The position numbers and the translations under genes are program-made. DNA of 64,000 bases from Rhizobium sp. BK418 (lineage in GTDB: Bacteria; Pseudomonadota; Alphaproteobacteria; Rhizobiales; Rhizobiaceae). The DNA lies in assembly GCF_004341105.1 (NCBI RefSeq), contig NZ_SLZK01000002.1, positions 738,310 to 802,309 on the forward strand, given 5' to 3'. Positions within the stretch are counted from its first letter, which is position 1. Each line of letters starts with the position of its first letter. The notes beneath the pieces are model-generated. The model saw only the letters and a list, made by a program, of their open reading frames with translations. It did no database searches and was not told the DNA's origin. Positions 39,601 through 49,737 of the stretch are shown piece after piece.

Positions 39601-41154
39601 CTATTCGTTGATGAGGCGCTTCAGAAGCTCGATCTCATGCGAAAGTTTCGTGTCTCCGGCGATCAGTTCCTCGATCTTGCGCACGGCGTGCAGAACCGTC
39701 GTATGGTCGCGCCCGCCAAAGCGGCGACCGATCTCCGGGAAGGAGCGCGGCGTCAGCGTCTTCGACAGGTACATCGCAATCTGGCGCGGCTTGACGATCA
39801 CACGCGTGCGACGGTTCGAAACCAGTTCCTGGCGCGAGACGTTGTAGTGACGCGCGACGATACGCTGGATGTCCTCGATACGCACACGACGCGGCTCACC
39901 AGAGCCGACGAGATGGGCCAGCAGTTCATCCACGCGCTCAATCGACAAGTTCGGCTCGAAGGAGCGGCGGAAAATCAGCTGATTGAAGGCGCCTTCCAGT
40001 TCGCGACCACTCGCCGTGATGTTGCGCGCGACGTGCTGCAGCAATTCGGCGGGGATTTCCAGTGATGGATCTTCGAGACGTGCAGCCGCCAGACGACGCT
40101 TGAGGATTTCGAGACGCATCTCGTAATCGGGAGCATCGAGCTCGATCGCCACGCCGCCCTGCAGACGCGAACGGACGCGCGGATCGAGCGATTCCAGCTC
40201 CCACGGCGCACGGTCGGCCGCGACGACAACCTGCTTGGCGCTGTCGAGCAGCATGTTCAACAGATGGCAGAACTCATGCTGGATCATCTTGCCCTGCAGG
40301 AACTGCATGTCGTCGATGATTAGAAGATCGATGTTGCGCAGCGAGTCCTTCAGCGTCAGCGCATCATTATCGCGGATCGCCGTCGCGAAACGCCACATGA
40401 AGTATTCGGCCGTCAGATAAACGACACGCAGACCACGCGGGTTCTGCACTGCGGCATTGGCGATCGCCTGCAGCAGATGGGTCTTGCCGAGACCCACGGT
40501 CGCATGGAGGAAGAGCGGGTTGAAGCGCACGGCGCCCTGACCTGCTTCCGCAATGGTCTTTGCGGCGGCGAGCGCTACGCGGTTGGAGCTGCCCTCGACG
40601 AAGGTGTCGAAGGTGAAGCGGGAATCCAGCGGCGAACCAAAAAGCGGCGAACCTGCGCTTGCCGGACGGGCCGCGGCGGCCACCGAAACGGCCTGTTGGA
40701 CGATCTGCCCCGCCGGCTGAGCAGATGCCGGACGGCGAAGCTGCGTCGGCTGGGCAGCCGGCTCGACGGAAACCGCCTCATCCAGCGCCTTCAAGCCGGT
40801 ACGCGTCGCCGTGCGTACAAGGATTTCTACCTTCAGGATTTCAGAATCTTCGGCCTGGAACAGGCTGGTGATGAGATCGAGATATCTGTTGTTGATCCAC
40901 GACTTCAGAAAAGTGGTGGGAACGGAGAGACGAACGACACTCTTGGAAATCGAATGGAGCTTGAGCCGCGCAAACCAGCTTGCATAGACGTCGGGACCAA
41001 CCTTTGCCTTCAGACGCGCACTGACGCGTTCAAAGAGAACGCCATGCTTCATCTCACCCTTTTCATCCGTCGCGCTCAGGTGAATGGAACCGAAAGACTG
41101 CGGTGCAGCTTCCCCGTTATCCAGCGCACCCGTCGTCATCGAATTCATCTGCAT
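39601..41154 (-). CDS. dnaA: Chromosomal replication initiator DnaA
   Basis: AAA+ initiator that binds DnaA boxes and melts oriC. The ~517-residue protein has an N-terminal helicase-loading domain, an Ala/Pro/Gln-rich linker, the ATPase core (Walker [15 protein letters not shown], Walker [14 protein letters not shown]) and the C-terminal DNA-binding domain with the signature [19 protein letters not shown] choose ATG 41154 because AAGGCGG lies 4 nt upstream; ATG 41169 has its GAGGA too close. The 800-nt upstream region carries seven GANTC sites. As in many Alphaproteobacteria, dnaA lies beside rpsT, and I see no oriC-like DnaA-box cluster. Confidence 0.96.
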   Translation of the reverse strand: MQMNSMTTGALDNGEAAPQSFGSIHLSATDEKGEMKHGVLFERVSARLKAKVGPDVYASWFARLKLHSISKSVVRLSVPTTFLKSWINNRYLDLITSLFQAEDSEILKVEILVRTATRTGLKALDEAVSVEPAAQPTQLRRPASAQPAGQIVQQAVSVAAAARPASAGSPLFGSPLDSRFTFDTFVEGSSNRVALAAAKTIAEAGQGAVRFNPLFLHATVGLGKTHLLQAIANAAVQNPRGLRVVYLTAEYFMWRFATAIRDNDALTLKDSLRNIDLLIIDDMQFLQGKMIQHEFCHLLNMLLDSAKQVVVAADRAPWELESLDPRVRSRLQGGVAIELDAPDYEMRLEILKRRLAAARLEDPSLEIPAELLQHVARNITASGRELEGAFNQLIFRRSFEPNLSIERVDELLAHLVGSGEPRRVRIEDIQRIVARHYNVSRQELVSNRRTRVIVKPRQIAMYLSKTLTPRSFPEIGRRFGGRDHTTVLHAVRKIEELIAGDTKLSHEIELLKRLINE

Positions 41155-41955
41155 AATGCCGCCTTTCATTTCCTCGGGCGGTCATTCACTGACAGCCGCC
41201 CGATTATTCCCCGCTTTGACAAAGCCGACGCCACCCTCATGAGCCGCCCGCATGCCGGTTCACTCAAACACCGTCCCTTTCGGGACCAACACAAAAACCA
41301 TTCGGTGGCCGCGCTCATGCGACAACCGTCACAAATTCCCTATGTCAGACCAGCGGTCGATCCTCGTTTTCCGCCCGCCAGCCCGAACGCAATGTTACTT
41401 TCCCCCTGCCCTTCTCCTTCGCCCTCGCGTAAAACGTGTGGCTCTGGAGAGCACAAGACATCCCGTCCCGTGACAGCCACGTCACGGTACAATGCCGTCG
41501 AGTGCGTGAGAAAACGGAAGCTGTGCGCTCCGTCGCAAGTGACACAGCGCCATCATTCTGCCGACATGGCAGTTTGGACTGACTTCTGCAGATGATGTCC
41601 GCGCCCTTTGCTGGAAGCCATTTAGGCAGGATCAAAAGGCAAGATCAACGATGAATTTTACGCAAAATTAAGAAGCGGCCATTGACTCCGGCGAGGCATT
41701 TAGGGCGTCACACCAACGTCAAAAAAGAATCGCTTTTGAATCAAGGAGATTCCCCGACTGGGCTATTTTGGACACGCATAAAAAGAAAAAAGAAAAAATC
41801 TTCTTGACTCATTTGATGCCGAGGGTTGCGTGACCAGAGTCGCAAGCTTTAAAAAGATCCTTGCGTAACTTATTGTTTTTCAACAGTTTTTCCTGTCATG
41901 CCCCTGACACGAAATCGTCGCCGAATTAACTATATCCGAGGTAGGGGCCGGAATC
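41155..41955. other. Long non-coding region upstream of dnaA with a GANTC (CcrM) site cluster
   Basis: About 800 nt without a credible gene between dnaA and the rpsT terminator. The part distal to dnaA (41684-41955) holds seven GANTC sites, at 41684, 41727, 41738, 41748, 41806, 41837 and 41951; chance predicts about one. Three are spaced 10-11 bp, one helical turn. The proximal ~500 nt contain none. AT-rich runs lie at 41780-41800 and 41850-41890. No TTATNCACA DnaA boxes or TTAAN7TTAA CtrA sites were found by eye. Open frames here lack ribosome sites. Confidence 0.7.
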
Positions 41956-41960
41956 GAAAA

Positions 41961-41982
41961 AGCCCGGTAAAATTACCGGGCT
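41961..41982 (-). terminator. Terminator of rpsT
   Basis: AGCCCGGTAA (41961-41970) pairs with TTACCGGGCT (41973-41982); on the minus strand it is followed by five T residues. It lies 31 nt beyond the rpsT stop. Confidence 0.88.
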
Positions 41983-42013
41983 AATCATAACGAGCAATTC
42001 GTTAATGAGATAT

Positions 42014-42292
42014 TCAGGCGGTCGCAGAAGCCGAAAGGGCCTTCACACGAGCAGCGAGGCGCGAGACCTTGCGAGATGCCGTGTTGGCGTGCAGGACGCC
42101 TTTGCTTGCGGCGCGTGCCAGTTCCGGCTCAGCAGCGCGGAATGCTTCCTTTGCCTTGGCGGCATCACCGGCGGCGAGTGCCTCTTCGACCTGGCGAACA
42201 TAGGTACGAACGCGCGAACGGCGAGCCTTGTTGACTGCGGTACGGCGAGCGATCTTGCGGGTCGCCTTTTTCGCCGAAGTTGTATTGGCCAT
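42014..42292 (-). CDS. rpsT: 30S ribosomal protein S20
   Basis: Small basic protein that binds 16S rRNA early in 30S assembly. The 92-residue product begins [20 protein letters not shown] and is Lys/Arg/Ala-rich and helical, as expected (family about 85-90). ATG 42292 gives the conserved N-terminus; the upstream ATG at 42319 would add nine extraneous residues. It ends in a strong terminator, so does not read through into dnaA efficiently. Confidence 0.96.
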   Translation of the reverse strand: MANTTSAKKATRKIARRTAVNKARRSRVRTYVRQVEEALAAGDAAKAKEAFRAAEPELARAASKGVLHANTASRKVSRLAARVKALSASATA

Positions 42293-42482
42293 GGATGCCT
42301 CTCTCAAGAATTCGAACAAACTCCGCCATTGCCGCGCTGGCCCTGCGGCCGCTCAATTCAGCAATACAGGAGCATTAGTGGAAAACCTGAGGGCTTTCCG
42401 AACCGTGGGCGGGCATATAACGCTAAAGCTCACCCACGTCAACGCGCATTTTCAAGGAAAAGCCCCTTTCCGCACGCAGCGC

Positions 42483-43256
42483 TTACCTGTTCTTGAAGAC
42501 CGGTCTGCGCTTTTCGATGAAGGCGGCCATGCCTTCTTTCTGATCCTCGGTCGCAAACAGGCTCTGGAAGAGACGGCGCTCGAAACGCAGGCCCTCTTCC
42601 AGCGTCGTTTCGAAGGCGCGGCTAACGGCCTCCTTTGCCATCAGCACCGACGGGCGAGACAGCGATGCGATCCTGGCGGCGGCCTCCAGTGCCTCATCCA
42701 TCAGCCGCTCGGCAGCAACCACACGCGATACGAGTCCCGCGCGCTCCGCTTCGGCCGCATCCATCATCCGCCCTGTCAGGATCAAGTCCATCGCCTTGGC
42801 CTTGCCGACCGCCCGCGTAAGGCGCTGGGAGCCACCGATGCCTGGAATGACGCCGAGAGTGATCTCCGGCTGGCCGAACTTCGCCGTCTCCGAGGCAATG
42901 ATGAAATCGCAGAGCATGGCGAGTTCGCATCCGCCACCAAGCGCAAAGCCGCTGACCGCGGCGATAATCGGCTTGCGGGCCTTGGCGATCTCGTCCCAAC
43001 CGCTGATGAAATCGCTCTTATAGACCTCCGCGAAATCGAGCGGCTGCATTTCCTTGATATCGGCGCCGGCGGCAAAGGCCCGCTCGGAGCCAGTCAACAC
43101 GATCGCGCCGATCGCCTCATCTTCATGAAAGGCCGCATAGGCCAGCTTCAATTCCTTAAGGACGATCGAATTCAGCGCGTTCAACGCCTGTGGTCGGTTC
43201 AGCGTGATCAGGCCGACATTGCCGCGGGTTTCGACGATCAGGGTTTCATAGGCCAT
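42483..43256 (-). CDS. Enoyl-CoA hydratase
   Basis: A 257-residue crotonase-family hydratase of fatty-acid beta-oxidation, adding water to trans-2-enoyl-CoA. Oxyanion-hole motifs are [11 protein letters not shown] and [13 protein letters not shown]; the catalytic Glu pair is seen in that segment and in [20 protein letters not shown]. The C-terminal helix ends [16 protein letters not shown], as in short-chain hydratases (FadB1/EchA types). ATG 43256 has AGGAG at 6 nt. Located between mutM and rpsT, all on the minus strand; 9 nt separate it from mutM, so the pair is probably cotranscribed. Confidence 0.93.
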   Translation of the reverse strand: MAYETLIVETRGNVGLITLNRPQALNALNSIVLKELKLAYAAFHEDEAIGAIVLTGSERAFAAGADIKEMQPLDFAEVYKSDFISGWDEIAKARKPIIAAVSGFALGGGCELAMLCDFIIASETAKFGQPEITLGVIPGIGGSQRLTRAVGKAKAMDLILTGRMMDAAEAERAGLVSRVVAAERLMDEALEAAARIASLSRPSVLMAKEAVSRAFETTLEEGLRFERRLFQSLFATEDQKEGMAAFIEKRRPVFKNR

Positions 43257-43265
43257 GGCGCTCTC

Positions 43266-44156
43266 CTATTTCTGGCAGGTGGCGCAATAGAAGGTGGAAC
43301 GGCCAGCCTGCACGATGCGCGAGACCGTACCGCCACAGCCGGGCGTGCGGCAAGCCAGACCTTCGCGATCATAGACGGAAAAGGAGTGCTGAAAGTAACC
43401 GAGCGAGCCATCCGTCTGGATATGGTCGCGCAGCGACGAACCGCCAGCAGCAATCGCATCGGCGATGACATCGCGGATGGAGGTCACAAGCAGGTTCAGC
43501 GCCTCCTTCGGCTTGCCGGTTTTCGTCACAAGCGTACCGGCTGCACGCATCGGCGACAGATGCGCCCGCCACAGCGCCTCGCAGACATATATATTGCCGA
43601 GCCCGGCGATGTTCTTCTGATCCAGCAGCGCGCCCTTCAACGGCTGGGTTTTGCCGGCGAAACGCTCGGCCAGAAAAGCGGCAGACAGATCGTTGCCGGT
43701 CGGTTCCGGCCCGAGGCCGAACAGAAATGGATTGGCATCGAGCTCGGAGCGGTCGGCGATGTCCATGAAGCCGAAGCGGCGCGGGTCATTATAGATGACG
43801 CGGCGCGGGCCGCCCTCTCCTTGCAGATGGAAAATAGCGTGATCGTGCTTCTCATCCTTGAAACGCTCGCGGTGAAAATCACCAGGGATGGCCGTCAAAG
43901 GTCCCTGTTCGATCCGAAAGGAGCCGGACATGCCGAGATGGGAGATGATCGTCTTGCCGCTATCGAGATCGATCAGCAGATACTTGGCCCGCCGTCCGAG
44001 GCCGATGATCGTGCGGCCGGACACCTCGTTCTCGAACCCCTCCGGAAAAGGAAAGCGCAGGTCGCCACGGCGCAATTCCAGTCTTTCGATCCGCGCGCCC
44101 TCCATTGCCGGCGTCAGGCCACGCTTCACCGTTTCGACTTCTGGCAATTCCGGCAT
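43266..44156 (-). CDS. mutM: Formamidopyrimidine-DNA glycosylase (Fpg)
   Basis: Base-excision repair enzyme removing 8-oxoguanine, with AP-lyase activity. The 296-residue protein begins with the required [14 protein letters not shown], where Pro1 after Met removal is the nucleophile, and ends with the zinc finger formed by CRTPGCG and [20 protein letters not shown] and [12 protein letters not shown] are also diagnostic. ATG 44156 is fixed by the PELPEVE motif; the longer frame upstream is not coding. Divergent from ubiE, 153 nt apart. Confidence 0.97.
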   Translation of the reverse strand: MPELPEVETVKRGLTPAMEGARIERLELRRGDLRFPFPEGFENEVSGRTIIGLGRRAKYLLIDLDSGKTIISHLGMSGSFRIEQGPLTAIPGDFHRERFKDEKHDHAIFHLQGEGGPRRVIYNDPRRFGFMDIADRSELDANPFLFGLGPEPTGNDLSAAFLAERFAGKTQPLKGALLDQKNIAGLGNIYVCEALWRAHLSPMRAAGTLVTKTGKPKEALNLLVTSIRDVIADAIAAGGSSLRDHIQTDGSLGYFQHSFSVYDREGLACRTPGCGGTVSRIVQAGRSTFYCATCQK

Positions 44157-44309
44157 CTTAACCCATCTATATCTAACGTGTTTCAACCGCCCGCGATGTG
44201 CGCTATAGCGCCAACGTGCCGCGGGCGGACCGTGGCCCACAGATAGCGCCGCGCCCTCGCTTTCGCTATGGTCGCCGGGCCGAATTCTTGATGTGAACGG
44301 AGTAACTTG

Positions 44310-45086
44310 ATGTCAGACAGCCGGACCTCCGCCGATGGCGGCATGGAAACATCCTACGGCTTCCGTGAAGTGCCGACCGGTGAGAAACAGGGTCTCGTCA
44401 ACGAGGTCTTCCATAAGGTCGCCAAACGCTACGACATCATGAACGACGTCATGTCGATGGGCATGCATCGCGCCTGGAAAGATGCGATGATCGCAGCGCT
44501 GAACCCGCGCAAGGAAGCGGGTTACAAGGTGCTCGACGTCGCCGGCGGTACCGGCGATATCGCCTTCCGTATCGTCGAAGCCTCGAACCGGCAGGCGCAT
44601 GCCACCGTTCTCGACATCAACGGCTCGATGCTTGCTGTCGGCGCCGAGCGGGCAGAAAAGAAAAAGCTTTCGGACAATCTCACCTTCGTCGAGGCCAATG
44701 CCGAGGACCTTCCCTTCCAGTCCAACAGTTTCGATGCCTATACGATCGCCTTCGGCATTCGCAACGTACCACGGATTGAGGTGGCGCTCTCGGAAGCCTA
44801 TCGCGTGTTGAAACGTGGCGGACGGCTGCTCGTGCTGGAATTTTCGGAGGTCGAGCTGCCGATTCTGGACAAGGTCTATGATGCCTGGTCCTTCAATGCC
44901 ATTCCGAAATTCGGCAAGGCTATCACCGGCGATGCCGAGCCCTACCAGTATCTCGTGGAATCGATCCGCAAATTTCCGAACCAGGAGAATTTCGCGGCGA
45001 TGATCCGCATGGCCGGCTTCTCGCGCGTGACCTACACCAATTATACCGGCGGCATCGCAGCGCTGCATTCCGGCTGGAAGCTCTGA
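44310..45086 (+). CDS. ubiE: Ubiquinone/menaquinone biosynthesis C-methyltransferase
   Basis: AdoMet-dependent C-methylation step of the ubiquinone ring. The 258-residue product shows [19 protein letters not shown] and [17 protein letters not shown] (AdoMet site), then [14 protein letters not shown] and RLLVLEFSE, all UbiE signatures. ATG 44310 has GGAG 7 nt upstream; TTG 44307 is the only nearby alternative. It is 5 nt upstream of ubiB in the same operon. Confidence 0.96.
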   Translation: MSDSRTSADGGMETSYGFREVPTGEKQGLVNEVFHKVAKRYDIMNDVMSMGMHRAWKDAMIAALNPRKEAGYKVLDVAGGTGDIAFRIVEASNRQAHATVLDINGSMLAVGAERAEKKKLSDNLTFVEANAEDLPFQSNSFDAYTIAFGIRNVPRIEVALSEAYRVLKRGGRLLVLEFSEVELPILDKVYDAWSFNAIPKFGKAITGDAEPYQYLVESIRKFPNQENFAAMIRMAGFSRVTYTNYTGGIAALHSGWKL

Positions 45087-45091
45087 TCCGC

Positions 45092-46666
45092 ATGAGTGCT
45101 TTCGGGGCATATTTCAGGCTCGTAAGGGTCGGCTGGATTCTGGTGCGCGAAGGCGTCATTTCGGCGCTGCCTTCGGAAGGTCTGCCGCCATCCGTCAGCC
45201 TGGCAAAATCCTTTGTCGGCATGTTTGCGCGCAATCGCAGCAAATATAAGAAGCGCAGCGATCGCCTGGCACAGGCCGTCGAGCGGCTCGGGCCGTCCTA
45301 TGTGAAGATCGGCCAATTCCTCGCAACGCGTCCCGATGTCGTTGGCGTCGAGTTCGCCGACGACCTGTCGCAGCTTCAGGACCGGATGGCCTTTTTCCCG
45401 GCAGCTGCTGCCAAGGCCAATATCGAGGGCTCGCTCGGACGGCCAATCAGTGATCTCTATGCGAGCTTCGGAGACCCGATTGCCGCTGCCTCCATCGCGC
45501 AGGTGCATGCAGCCGAGGTCAATACGCCACAAGGACCCAAGAAGGTCGCCGTGAAAGTCGTGCGACCGGGTGTCAGGGCGCGATTTGCCCATGACATCGA
45601 GGCGATGTACCTCGTTGCCCGCATGCAGGAACGCTTCATGCCGGGGAGCCGCCGCCTGCGGCCGGTCGAGGTGACGAAGACGCTGGAACAGACTACCAAA
45701 GTAGAGATGGACCTGCGTTTGGAAGCCGCCGCGCTTTCGGAGATCGCCGAAAATACCGAAAGGGATCCGGGCTTCCGTGTACCGAAGGTCGACTGGGAGC
45801 GCACCGGGCGCGACGTCATCACTATGGAATGGATCGATGGCGTTAAGATGTCTGACGTCGAGGGCCTGCGCGCCGCCGGCCACGATCTCAACAAACTTGC
45901 CGATACGCTGATCCAGTCCTTCCTGCGCCACACGCTGCGCGACGGCTTCTTCCATGCCGACATGCACCCGGGCAATCTCTTCGTCGACTCCAGCGGCATG
46001 ATCGTCGCCGTCGACATGGGCATTGTCGGGCGCCTCGGGAAGAAGGAACGCCGTTTCCTCGCCGAGATCCTCTATGGCTTCATCACCCGTGATTACATCC
46101 GGGTGGCGGAGGTGCATTTCGAGGCAGGCTATGTGCCCGGCCACCACAATGTCGAGAGTTTTGCCCAGGCAATCCGGGCGATCGGCGAGCCGATCCACGG
46201 CCAGCCGGCCGAAACGATCTCCATGGGCAAGCTGTTGACGCTGCTTTTCGAAGTGACCGAGCTCTTCGACATGCAGACGCGGCCCGAACTTGTGATGCTG
46301 CAGAAGACGATGGTTGTCGTTGAAGGCGTCTCGCGCATGCTCAATCCGCGCTTCAACATGTGGAAGGCGTCCGAACCGGTCGTCGGCGACTGGATCAAGA
46401 ACAATCTCGGCCCGAAGCGCATCGTCACCGATCTCAAGGACGGGCTGAAGGCGGCCGTAAAGCTTGCCGAAGCGGCACCTGAAATTGCCGCCCAGACCGA
46501 GAAATTTCACCATCAGCTTCTGCATATGAGCGAGCACGGGCTGCGCTTCGATGATCACACGGCGGAGGCCATCGGCAAAGCGGAAGCGCGCCACAATCGC
46601 TCGGCCAAGATAGCCCTCTGGATCATTGCGCTCACGCTTCTCTATATTGCCTGGGTAATGAGCTGA
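45092..46666 (+). CDS. ubiB: Ubiquinone biosynthesis accessory kinase-like protein UbiB
   Basis: Atypical (ADCK/ABC1) kinase-like protein needed for ubiquinone synthesis. The 524-residue product has the KxGQ motif in VKIGQFLATRPDVV, the Ala-rich nucleotide loop AAASIAQVHAA, the ExD-type segment KVEMDLRLEAAALSE, FFHADMHPGNLFVD and the Asp of VAVDMGIVG, then C-terminal membrane anchoring (LWIIALTLLYIAWVMS). In related genomes I remember coaBC as the next gene; here a ~14 kb block intervenes. Confidence 0.95.
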   Translation: MSAFGAYFRLVRVGWILVREGVISALPSEGLPPSVSLAKSFVGMFARNRSKYKKRSDRLAQAVERLGPSYVKIGQFLATRPDVVGVEFADDLSQLQDRMAFFPAAAAKANIEGSLGRPISDLYASFGDPIAAASIAQVHAAEVNTPQGPKKVAVKVVRPGVRARFAHDIEAMYLVARMQERFMPGSRRLRPVEVTKTLEQTTKVEMDLRLEAAALSEIAENTERDPGFRVPKVDWERTGRDVITMEWIDGVKMSDVEGLRAAGHDLNKLADTLIQSFLRHTLRDGFFHADMHPGNLFVDSSGMIVAVDMGIVGRLGKKERRFLAEILYGFITRDYIRVAEVHFEAGYVPGHHNVESFAQAIRAIGEPIHGQPAETISMGKLLTLLFEVTELFDMQTRPELVMLQKTMVVVEGVSRMLNPRFNMWKASEPVVGDWIKNNLGPKRIVTDLKDGLKAAVKLAEAAPEIAAQTEKFHHQLLHMSEHGLRFDDHTAEAIGKAEARHNRSAKIALWIIALTLLYIAWVMS

Positions 46667-46758
46667 TCGGGAACCGGCAAAAGCATGATGTGTTCGGCAT
46701 TTGGGATATCCCGCCAGACGTAAGGCTCGCTTAGTCTCGCCTCCATGGAGATGAGCAC

Positions 46759-48342
46759 ATGAAGCACGAACGCCCCGGAATCGAACTTAGCGGCCAGCCA
46801 CTGAGCTTTGCCGAGATGGTCAGGATCGGCTCCGGCAAGGTTGCACTTTCAGCATCGGCGATCGGCATGCAGCGGGTGAAGACCGCGCGCACGATCGTCG
46901 AAGATGCCATCGAAACCGGCATGCCGGTCTATGGCGCGACCACGGGTGTGGGCGCCATGAAGGATGTCGAATGGTCACCGGAGGATCTCGACGCCTTCAA
47001 TCTCGGGCTCGTACGCGCCCATCACTTCGGCACCGGCACACCCTTTTCCTGCAATGTCGTGCGCAACGCCATGGCGATGCGCGTCAATACGGCGCTGACG
47101 GGCCAGGTCGGATGCACACCTGAGTTGATCGAAGCCTATATGCGGATGCTTTCGGCCGACCTCATTCCGGTCGTGCGCCGCACCGGTTCCATCGGCTGTG
47201 CCGATATCGGCCTCATGGGCCAGATAGGCGCCGTGCTGACCGGCGTCGGGGAAGCGGTCTATCGCGGCAATCGCATGCAGGCGGCCGAAGCCTTCCAGGC
47301 AGCCGGCATGGAGCCGGTTAAGATGGCGCCGCGCGACAGCCTTGCCTCGCTCAGCGTCAATGCCGTCAGCTTCGCAGCTGCCGCCGAAACGACACGCAAT
47401 GCCGCGGCTTCGATCCGAGTGCTGCTGGCAACCGGCATGATGGCCTCCGGCGCGCTTGGTGCATCGCGTGATCCCTGGCGGGCAGTGCGCCATGTCGGTA
47501 CGGCGCGGGAAGCTTTGATCGGTTCCTGGCTTTGCAACGCCTCCGAGGATTGGGAATGGCCGGTCGCAACCCATGTGCAGGATGCGCTGAGCCTGCGCAT
47601 GATCGCCCAGGTCTTCGGCGCCGTCATCGAGAATCTGCTCTCGACTGGCCATAAGATCCTCGCCGCCACAGGTCGTTCCGATGACAATCCCGTCGTCGTC
47701 GAGGGACGGGTAATGACTTCGGGCGGCTCGCTGCCGCTGGATGTGACGATCCTGCTGGAATCGGCAGCGCTTTGCATGGCGCACGCGGCGCGCAATGCCT
47801 TCAATCGCTGCGTCCTGCTCGGCAACGGCCAGCGGCGTGACTTGCCGGTCAATCTCGTGCCGCCTGGTCGCATCGCCACCGGTTTCGGGCCGATCATCAA
47901 GCTTGCCGGCGAAATCTTCTCGCGCGTGCTCTCCATGTCGAACCCAGTCTCCGCGCAATCGCTCGTCGTTGCAGCCGGTCTTGAGGACGAGGCGGCCTTC
48001 CTGCCGCTCGTCATCGAACGTTTCGACCGGCAGATGCGGGCGCTGAAGCGTCTGGCGGCGCTGGAGGCCCTGCTTTCGGCACAAGCGATCGATATCATCG
48101 GCGACACGCCGAAGGGCGTGGCCGGCATGCTCTACGAGGTCGTGCGCAAACATGCGGCCTTCTATACCGTCGACCGGCCGCTATCTGCTGAGGTCGAGGC
48201 GATCGAGGAGGAACTCGGCTCGGATGAATTCCTCTCCAAGTTGATCGAGCAGGTGCCGATTGCCTCTTTCGACGATTTCTTCGCGCTCGGTTCACTCGAG
48301 CGTATCGAGGAGCGACTGACGCAGGAAACGGTCATCATCTGA
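46759..48342 (+). CDS. Histidine ammonia-lyase-fold enzyme without the MIO triad; probable ergothionase
   Basis: Member of the aromatic amino-acid lyase superfamily, 527 residues. The catalytic Tyr is kept (Tyr58 in VYGATTGVG), as is the VQDALSLRMIAQVFG region. The Ala-Ser-Gly that cyclises to the electrophilic MIO cofactor (GSVGASGDLAPL in HAL) is replaced: GSIGCADIGLMG, Cys147-Ala148-Asp149 at bases 47197-47205. It therefore cannot make MIO and is unlikely to deaminate histidine. Ergothionase, which eliminates trimethylamine from ergothioneine to give thiourocanate, is a known MIO-free member of this fold. The downstream genes supply the remaining steps I would expect. Substrate is inferred; another betaine or a non-enzymatic role remains possible. 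Confidence 0.78.
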   Translation: MKHERPGIELSGQPLSFAEMVRIGSGKVALSASAIGMQRVKTARTIVEDAIETGMPVYGATTGVGAMKDVEWSPEDLDAFNLGLVRAHHFGTGTPFSCNVVRNAMAMRVNTALTGQVGCTPELIEAYMRMLSADLIPVVRRTGSIGCADIGLMGQIGAVLTGVGEAVYRGNRMQAAEAFQAAGMEPVKMAPRDSLASLSVNAVSFAAAAETTRNAAASIRVLLATGMMASGALGASRDPWRAVRHVGTAREALIGSWLCNASEDWEWPVATHVQDALSLRMIAQVFGAVIENLLSTGHKILAATGRSDDNPVVVEGRVMTSGGSLPLDVTILLESAALCMAHAARNAFNRCVLLGNGQRRDLPVNLVPPGRIATGFGPIIKLAGEIFSRVLSMSNPVSAQSLVVAAGLEDEAAFLPLVIERFDRQMRALKRLAALEALLSAQAIDIIGDTPKGVAGMLYEVVRKHAAFYTVDRPLSAEVEAIEEELGSDEFLSKLIEQVPIASFDDFFALGSLERIEERLTQETVII

Positions 48343-48369
48343 ATTCAGACCCATCGGGGGAGAAGCGGC

Positions 48370-49737
48370 ATGGATTTCGATCTCGTTCTGCAGGGCACGG
48401 TGGTGCTGCCGGAGCGTATTATCGAGGGCGGTTATGTCACCGTTCGCGAGGGCAAGATCGCGGAAGTTGGGATCGGCGTGCCGCCGGCGGCCAAGGAACG
48501 GCACCTGCTCGGCAAGGCGCTGATCCTGCCGGGCGCCATCGATGCGCAGGTCCATTCGCTCTCGCAGAAGGACCAGGAAGACTTTATCTGGTCGACGCGT
48601 TCGGCTGCAGCCGGCGGTGTCACCACCATCGTCGACATGCCTTATGACGAAGGCAATCTCGTCTGCTCGGCAGCAGCCGTGAAGAAGAAAGTCGATCATG
48701 CCGGCCCGCAGGCCCGCGTCGATTTCGCACTCTATGGCACGGTCGATCCTGAGGAAGGTCCTATCCGCATCGCGGAAATGGTGGAAGCGGGCGTTGCCGC
48801 GTTCAAATTCTCGACCTTCGGCACAGATCCCAAACGTTTCCCGCGCATCCCGCCTGCCCTGCTAGACGCCTGCTTCGCGGCGATTGCTCCAACCGGGCTT
48901 ACCGCCGGCGTGCATAACGAGGATGACGAGGCGGTGCGCACCTATGTGGAGCAGGTGAAGGCGAGCGGCATCACCGACTGGCGCGCTCATGGCCTGTCGC
49001 GCCCGCCGATCACAGAGCTGCTTGCCATGCACACGATCTTCGAGACCGGCGCCAATACCGGCTGCCCATCGCATGTCGTGCATTGCTCGCTCGGACGCGG
49101 CTACGACATCGCACGCGCCTATCGTCGTGATGGCTTTCAGGCGACCGTCGAGTGCTGCATCCACTACCTGACGCTTGACGAGGAAAACGATGTGAAACGC
49201 CTCGGCGGCAAGGCGAAGATCAATCCGCCTGTGCGCCCGCGCGCCGAAGTCGAGACGCTGTGGCGCAAGGTTGCCGAGGGCAATGTCTGGCTGGTTTCGA
49301 CCGATCACGTCAGCTGGTCGGAAAATCGCAAGACCAATCCGGACATGCTTGCCAATGCGTCCGGCGTTCCGGGTCTCGAAGTCATGGTGCCGCTCTTCGT
49401 CAAGGGCGCGCTGGAGCGCGGCATTTCGCTGACATGGGCAGCGAAGCTGATGGCGGAGAATCCGGCTAAGCATTTCCGCCTCCATCATATCAAGGGCGCG
49501 CTGACACCAGGCAAGGATGCCGATATCGTCGTGCTGGAACCGAACGAGATGGTCTATGACGCTTCGGTTAGCGGCAATAATGTCGTCGGCTGGAGTCCTT
49601 ATAACGGCATCCGACTGCCGTGGACTGTATCGGCCGCCTGGCTGCGCGGGCAGAAGATAACAGATGGTTCGAAGGTGCTGGCCGAGCCTGGTGCCGGGCG
49701 CTTCGTGCGGCCGCTTCCGCGACAGGTGCTTGCATGA
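48370..49737 (+). CDS. Dihydropyrimidinase/hydantoinase-family amidohydrolase, candidate hydantoin-5-propionate hydrolase
   Basis: A 455-residue cyclic-amidohydrolase TIM barrel. The expected metal ligands are mostly present: carbamylated-Lys segment AAFKFSTFG, His in AGVHNEDDE, His in VVHCSLG and Asp in VSTDHVSW. The first motif, normally DxHxH, reads DAQVH, so the first His is Gln. The C-terminal LTPGKDADIVVLEP is the usual beta-sandwich. In an ergothioneine pathway it would open hydantoin-5-propionate to N-carbamoyl-glutamate. It starts 27 nt after the lyase gene with GGGGGAG upstream, and its stop overlaps the next gene. Other ring amides are possible substrates. Confidence 0.82.
   Translation: MDFDLVLQGTVVLPERIIEGGYVTVREGKIAEVGIGVPPAAKERHLLGKALILPGAIDAQVHSLSQKDQEDFIWSTRSAAAGGVTTIVDMPYDEGNLVCSAAAVKKKVDHAGPQARVDFALYGTVDPEEGPIRIAEMVEAGVAAFKFSTFGTDPKRFPRIPPALLDACFAAIAPTGLTAGVHNEDDEAVRTYVEQVKASGITDWRAHGLSRPPITELLAMHTIFETGANTGCPSHVVHCSLGRGYDIARAYRRDGFQATVECCIHYLTLDEENDVKRLGGKAKINPPVRPRAEVETLWRKVAEGNVWLVSTDHVSWSENRKTNPDMLANASGVPGLEVMVPLFVKGALERGISLTWAAKLMAENPAKHFRLHHIKGALTPGKDADIVVLEPNEMVYDASVSGNNVVGWSPYNGIRLPWTVSAAWLRGQKITDGSKVLAEPGAGRFVRPLPRQVLA

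Noticed and set aside
41155..42013. Chromosomal replication origin next to dnaA
   Set aside because: No TTATNCACA DnaA boxes were found by eye, and in Rhizobiales the origin is usually near hemE rather than dnaA. The GANTC array is reported separately.
46683..46720. GCATGATGTGTTCGGCAT half-repeat and GGGATATCCC palindrome before the lyase gene
   Set aside because: Only one arm of the rhizobial repeat is present and the 10-bp palindrome is too short to claim as an operator without further copies.
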